Both the position numbers and the translations under genes were made by a program. Shown here in pieces: positions 63,091-64,000 of a stretch of 64,000 nucleotides of DNA. This DNA comes from Vallitalea longa (lineage in GTDB: Bacteria > Bacillota > Clostridia > Lachnospirales > Vallitaleaceae). A model generated the notes under the pieces. The model ran no database searches. It saw only the letters and a list, made by a program, of their open reading frames with translations, and was not told where the DNA came from. The DNA lies in contig NZ_BRLB01000021.1 of the NCBI RefSeq assembly GCF_027923465.1, forward strand, positions 1 through 64,000, written 5' to 3'. How positions within the stretch are numbered: position 1 is the first letter of the stretch; each line of letters opens with the position of its first letter.

Positions 63091-64000
63091 ATGAAACAAA
63101 TGAAAATAGTAGTAATCGGAGGAGGGAGTAGTTATACTCCTGAGTTGCTTCAAGGGATTATAGATAATTATAGTACATTACCTGTTAATCAATTAGTATT
63201 GGTTGATATTAAAGAGGGAGAGAATAAAGTTAAGATTAATGCTAGATTCCTAAGAAGAATAATAGAAAAACAAGGATTACCTATTGAGGTAGAATATACA
63301 TTGAATCGAAGAGAAGCATTAAAAGGAGCGGATTTTATAGTTACACAGCTTCGTGTAGGTGGTCTGGCTGCAAGGGCACTAGATGAAAAAATACCTCTTA
63401 AATATGATGTTATTGGACAAGAAACAACTGGACCAGGAGGATTCTTGAAAGCTCTAAGGACTATTCCAGTAATATTGGATTTGTGTAAAGATATTGAAGA
63501 GGTGTGTCCTGATGCATGGCTGATTAATTTTACTAACCCCGCAGGGATTATAACTGAAGCGGTTTCTAATCATACTAACGTAAAAGTGATAGGACTATGT
63601 AATGTCCCTATAAACATGAAATATGAAGTGGCAGAAAGATTGAAGGTGAGTCCGGAAAGGATTAATTGTACATTTGTAGGATTGAATCATCTAAGTTATA
63701 TTAATCATATTTACCTTGATGGAAAAGATATTATTGATGAAGTGTTGCAAGTTTATTCTAGAACCCAATCGGAATCAGTTGTAAAAAATATCAGTAAAAT
63801 AGATGATATGGATAAATTTACTGGAATACTAGGTTTGATACCTTCACCATATTTGCAGTATTTCTATTTTGAGAATAAGATGTTGAATGAAGAAAAAGAA
63901 AATATGGAAAAGGGAATTGGAACAAGAGCAGAACAAGTAATGAAAGTGGAAAAAAATTTATTTGAAATATATGAGAGCGAAATAACTGAAATCCCTGAAG
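63091..64000 (+). CDS. Family 4 glycoside hydrolase, 6-phospho-beta-glucosidase-like (partial)
   Basis: The reading frame is open to the end of the window (303 codons of a typical 430-450). The NAD-binding motif VIGGGSSYTPELLQGII is at residues 6-22. The region TQLRVGGLAARALDEKIPLKYDVIGQETTGPGG is characteristic of GH4 enzymes, Cys in GLCNVP is the expected metal ligand, and His in GLNHLSY follows. GH4 enzymes cleave glycosides by an NAD/metal-dependent redox mechanism. The closest look is to 6-phospho-beta-glucosidases, but ABC uptake does not phosphorylate, so a non-phosphorylated substrate is possible. AGGAGG precedes ATG 63091. Confidence 0.92.
   Translation, partial: MKQMKIVVIGGGSSYTPELLQGIIDNYSTLPVNQLVLVDIKEGENKVKINARFLRRIIEKQGLPIEVEYTLNRREALKGADFIVTQLRVGGLAARALDEKIPLKYDVIGQETTGPGGFLKALRTIPVILDLCKDIEEVCPDAWLINFTNPAGIITEAVSNHTNVKVIGLCNVPINMKYEVAERLKVSPERINCTFVGLNHLSYINHIYLDGKDIIDEVLQVYSRTQSESVVKNISKIDDMDKFTGILGLIPSPYLQYFYFENKMLNEEKENMEKGIGTRAEQVMKVEKNLFEIYESEITEIPE

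Noticed and set aside
1-64000. CRISPR arrays, rRNA or tRNA genes, transposases, prophage genes
   Set aside because: None was recognised on reading. Regular repeat-spacer patterns, tRNA-like cloverleaf sequence and transposase motifs were not seen; a tRNAscan/Infernal run would be decisive.

Overview
This window looks like the chromosome of a low-GC anaerobic Clostridia-type Firmicute. The evidence is the very AT-rich composition, AGGAGG-type ribosome binding sites, the rimP-nusA-rnpM-ylxQ-infB order, SLH-domain surface protein, ECF transporter, ferredoxin-type proteins and a YesMN/LplB/YtcP-style sugar uptake locus. The mix resembles Vallitalea-like members of Lachnospirales, but that placement is an impression from gene content, not a computed result. 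Almost all genes are on the + strand; the one clear exception is a Crp/Fnr-type regulator at 46945-47718.

Layout. (1) 1-8.3 kb: the transcription/translation operon rimP, nusA, rnpM, ylxQ, infB, rbfA, nrnA, truB, ribF, then rpsO behind its own promoter and structured leader. (2) 8.3-12.5 kb: pnp with a long inverted repeat in its upstream region, an M16 zinc peptidase and dut. (3) 12.5-14.4 kb: a ferredoxin-tailed aldo/keto reductase and a VanZ-like membrane protein. (4) 14.4-39.9 kb: a 25-kb surface-polysaccharide region. It starts at a consensus promoter and contains an aminosugar transaminase, the initiating sugar-phosphate transferase, four glycosyltransferases, two polysaccharide pyruvyl transferases, a Wzy-like polymerase, an ATP-grasp protein, a CapA-like protein, a Wzx-like flippase, an FrhB-like iron-sulfur protein, a uronate epimerase and UDP-glucose dehydrogenase. 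A second promoter with a 20-bp palindrome leads to an EpsC/CapD dehydratase, an SLH surface protein, an acidic membrane-anchored protein and the CpsB/CpsC/CpsD tyrosine-phosphorylation module. (5) 39.9-46.9 kb: an ABC-2 exporter (permease-ATPase-permease), a FAD oxidoreductase, a GNAT acetyltransferase, a metallo-beta-lactamase-fold hydrolase, an RCC1-like secreted protein and a methyltransferase.

(6) 46.9-55.7 kb is the most unusual region. A Crp/Fnr-type regulator is divergent from what looks like one operon: a fusion of a uroporphyrinogen-decarboxylase-fold domain to a nucleoside hydrolase, a protein related to TudS (DUF523) thiouracil desulfurases, a complete ECF transporter (S, T and two ATPases, one with a degenerate signature motif), an MFS transporter and a uridine-phosphorylase-like enzyme. 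I read this as a salvage route for nucleosides, possibly thiolated or otherwise modified ones: uptake, cleavage of the glycosidic bond, then desulfurisation of the base. The modified-nucleoside part is inference.

(7) 55.7-64 kb: a YesM-type sensor kinase and YesN/AraC-type response regulator, followed after a strong terminator by an LplB/YtcP/lipoprotein ABC sugar importer and a family 4 glycoside hydrolase that runs off the end of the window. Together they form an extracellular-oligosaccharide sensing, uptake and hydrolysis unit.

No rRNA, tRNA, CRISPR array, transposase or prophage gene was recognised.
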